This document shows, one piece after another, positions 5,170-5,734 of a DNA stretch of 5,734 nucleotides. The DNA is from an uncultured Thermomonas sp. (lineage in GTDB: Bacteria; Pseudomonadota; Gammaproteobacteria; Xanthomonadales; Xanthomonadaceae). The position numbers and the translations under genes are program-made. Numbering within the stretch: position 1 is the stretch's first letter; the number at the start of each line of letters is the position of its first letter. The notes under the pieces are model-generated. The model was not told the DNA's origin and searched no databases. It worked only from the letters and a program-made list of their open reading frames with translations. The stretch spans positions 1 through 5,734 of the forward strand of contig CAMLJA010000132.1 in assembly GCA_946480065.1 (NCBI GenBank), written 5' to 3'.

Positions 5170-5734
5170 ATGGCCAAGAACCTGCTCGTCGTCGAGTCGC
5201 CCGCGAAGGCGAAGACGATCAACAAATACCTCGGCAAGGACTTCACGGTCCTGGCCAGCTACGGCCACGTGCGCGACCTGGTGCCCAAGGAAGGCGCGGT
5301 CGACCCCGACCACGGGTTCGCCATGCGTTACGACCTGATCGAGAAGAACGAGAAGCACGTCGAGGCGATCGCCAAGGCGGCCAAGGCGGCCGACACCCTC
5401 TACCTGGCGACCGACCCGGACCGCGAGGGCGAGGCCATTTCCTGGCACATCGCCGAGATCCTGAAGGAGCGCGGCCTGCTGGAGGGCAAGCCGCTGCACC
5501 GGGTGGTGTTCACGGAAATCACCCCGCGCGCCATCAAGGAGGCGATGCTGCACCCGCGCCGGATCGCCGGCGACCTGGTGGACGCGCAGCAGGCGCGCCG
5601 GGCGCTTGACTACCTGGTCGGCTTCAACCTCTCGCCGGTGCTCTGGCGCAAGGTCCAGCGGGGGCTATCCGCGGGCCGGGTGCAGTCGCCGGCGCTGCGC
5701 ATGATCGTGGAGCGCGAGGAGGAGATCGAGGCGT
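5170..5734 (+). CDS. topA: DNA topoisomerase I (type IA), N-terminal part (3' end off window)
   Basis: The frame is open from the ATG at 5170 to the window edge (188 complete codons). Type IA topoisomerases relax negative supercoils by cutting one strand through a tyrosine. The TOPRIM domain is clear: LLVVESPAKAKTI (5-17) with catalytic Glu9, YGHVRDLVPK (31-40), and LYLATDPDREGEAI (77-90) with the metal-binding Asp82, Asp84 and Glu86. HRVVFTEIT (110-118) follows, then the domain IV start VDAQQARRALDYLVGFNLSP (137-156) and SAGRVQSPALR (167-177). The catalytic tyrosine and the C-terminal DNA-binding region lie outside the window, so activity and full length (usually above 750 residues) cannot be checked. 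The region between residues 41 and 75 is shorter than in E. coli, where the acidic motif lies about 29 residues later. GGAAG at 5156-5160, 9 nt upstream, supports this start. The 202-bp gap before it suggests its own promoter. Confidence 0.98.
   Translation, partial: MAKNLLVVESPAKAKTINKYLGKDFTVLASYGHVRDLVPKEGAVDPDHGFAMRYDLIEKNEKHVEAIAKAAKAADTLYLATDPDREGEAISWHIAEILKERGLLEGKPLHRVVFTEITPRAIKEAMLHPRRIAGDLVDAQQARRALDYLVGFNLSPVLWRKVQRGLSAGRVQSPALRMIVEREEEIEA

Noticed and set aside
4188..5246. Long minus-strand open frame (352 codons) antisense to smg and the start of topA
   Set aside because: Its composition (Arg, Gly, Gln, His, Val) is typical of a reverse-strand shadow, with no domain, and the opposite strand carries two well-supported genes.
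4436..5338. Plus-strand open frame (300 codons) starting at an ATG that overlaps the dprA stop (ATGA)
   Set aside because: The ATGA overlap looks like coupling, but the product is Arg/Gly/Pro-rich without a domain and runs over smg and topA in another frame.
5037..5609. Plus-strand frame across the smg-topA gap and into topA, possible leader peptide gene
   Set aside because: It needs a TTG or GTG start without a ribosome site, has shadow composition and continues far into topA.
1..5734. Mobile element, CRISPR, phage or defence system
   Set aside because: I saw no terminal repeats, transposase or integrase motifs, spaced direct repeats, or shift in composition. The window is filled by conserved housekeeping genes in a known order.

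Overview
The window is high-GC bacterial chromosome (roughly 70% GC by eye) with an ordinary housekeeping layout. Gene order and protein sequences point to a gammaproteobacterium of the Xanthomonadaceae/Lysobacteraceae (Xanthomonas, Lysobacter, Luteimonas or Pseudoxanthomonas type). That placement rests on recalled synteny and on the look of the proteins, not on a search. Seven protein-coding genes account for nearly all of the sequence. I see no tRNA, rRNA, CRISPR array, insertion sequence, prophage fragment or broken gene.

Left arm, minus strand, reading from about 1895 down to 1: def (peptide deformylase), fmt (methionyl-tRNA formyltransferase) and the 5' part of rsmB (16S rRNA m5C967 methyltransferase), which runs off the left edge. 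The spacing is very tight (3 bp, then a 4-bp ATGA overlap), as expected for one translationally coupled operon. fmt adds the formyl group to initiator Met-tRNA, def removes it from new proteins, and rsmB modifies the ribosome's P-site region, so the operon serves translation.

Centre, 1896-2050: a short divergent intergenic region. It holds a plausible promoter in each direction and two interlocked inverted repeats between them.

Right arm, plus strand: a secreted LysM protein resembling TsaP (type IV pilus secretin-associated protein), then dprA (loader of RecA onto incoming single-stranded DNA), smg (conserved protein of unknown function) and the 5' part of topA (DNA topoisomerase I), which runs off the right edge. 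A strong GC hairpin separates the LysM gene from dprA. A 202-bp gap before topA holds a perfect TTGACA box and a perfect 12-bp hairpin. The pairing of a pilus-associated wall protein with DprA hints at a natural-transformation theme, but the adjacency is old and shared across many proteobacteria, so it is weak evidence of joint function.

No previously undescribed system is evident. The most useful second looks are the hairpin-bearing leader of topA, the hairpin between the LysM gene and dprA, the divergent control region, and the roles of Smg and of the large C-terminal part of the LysM protein.
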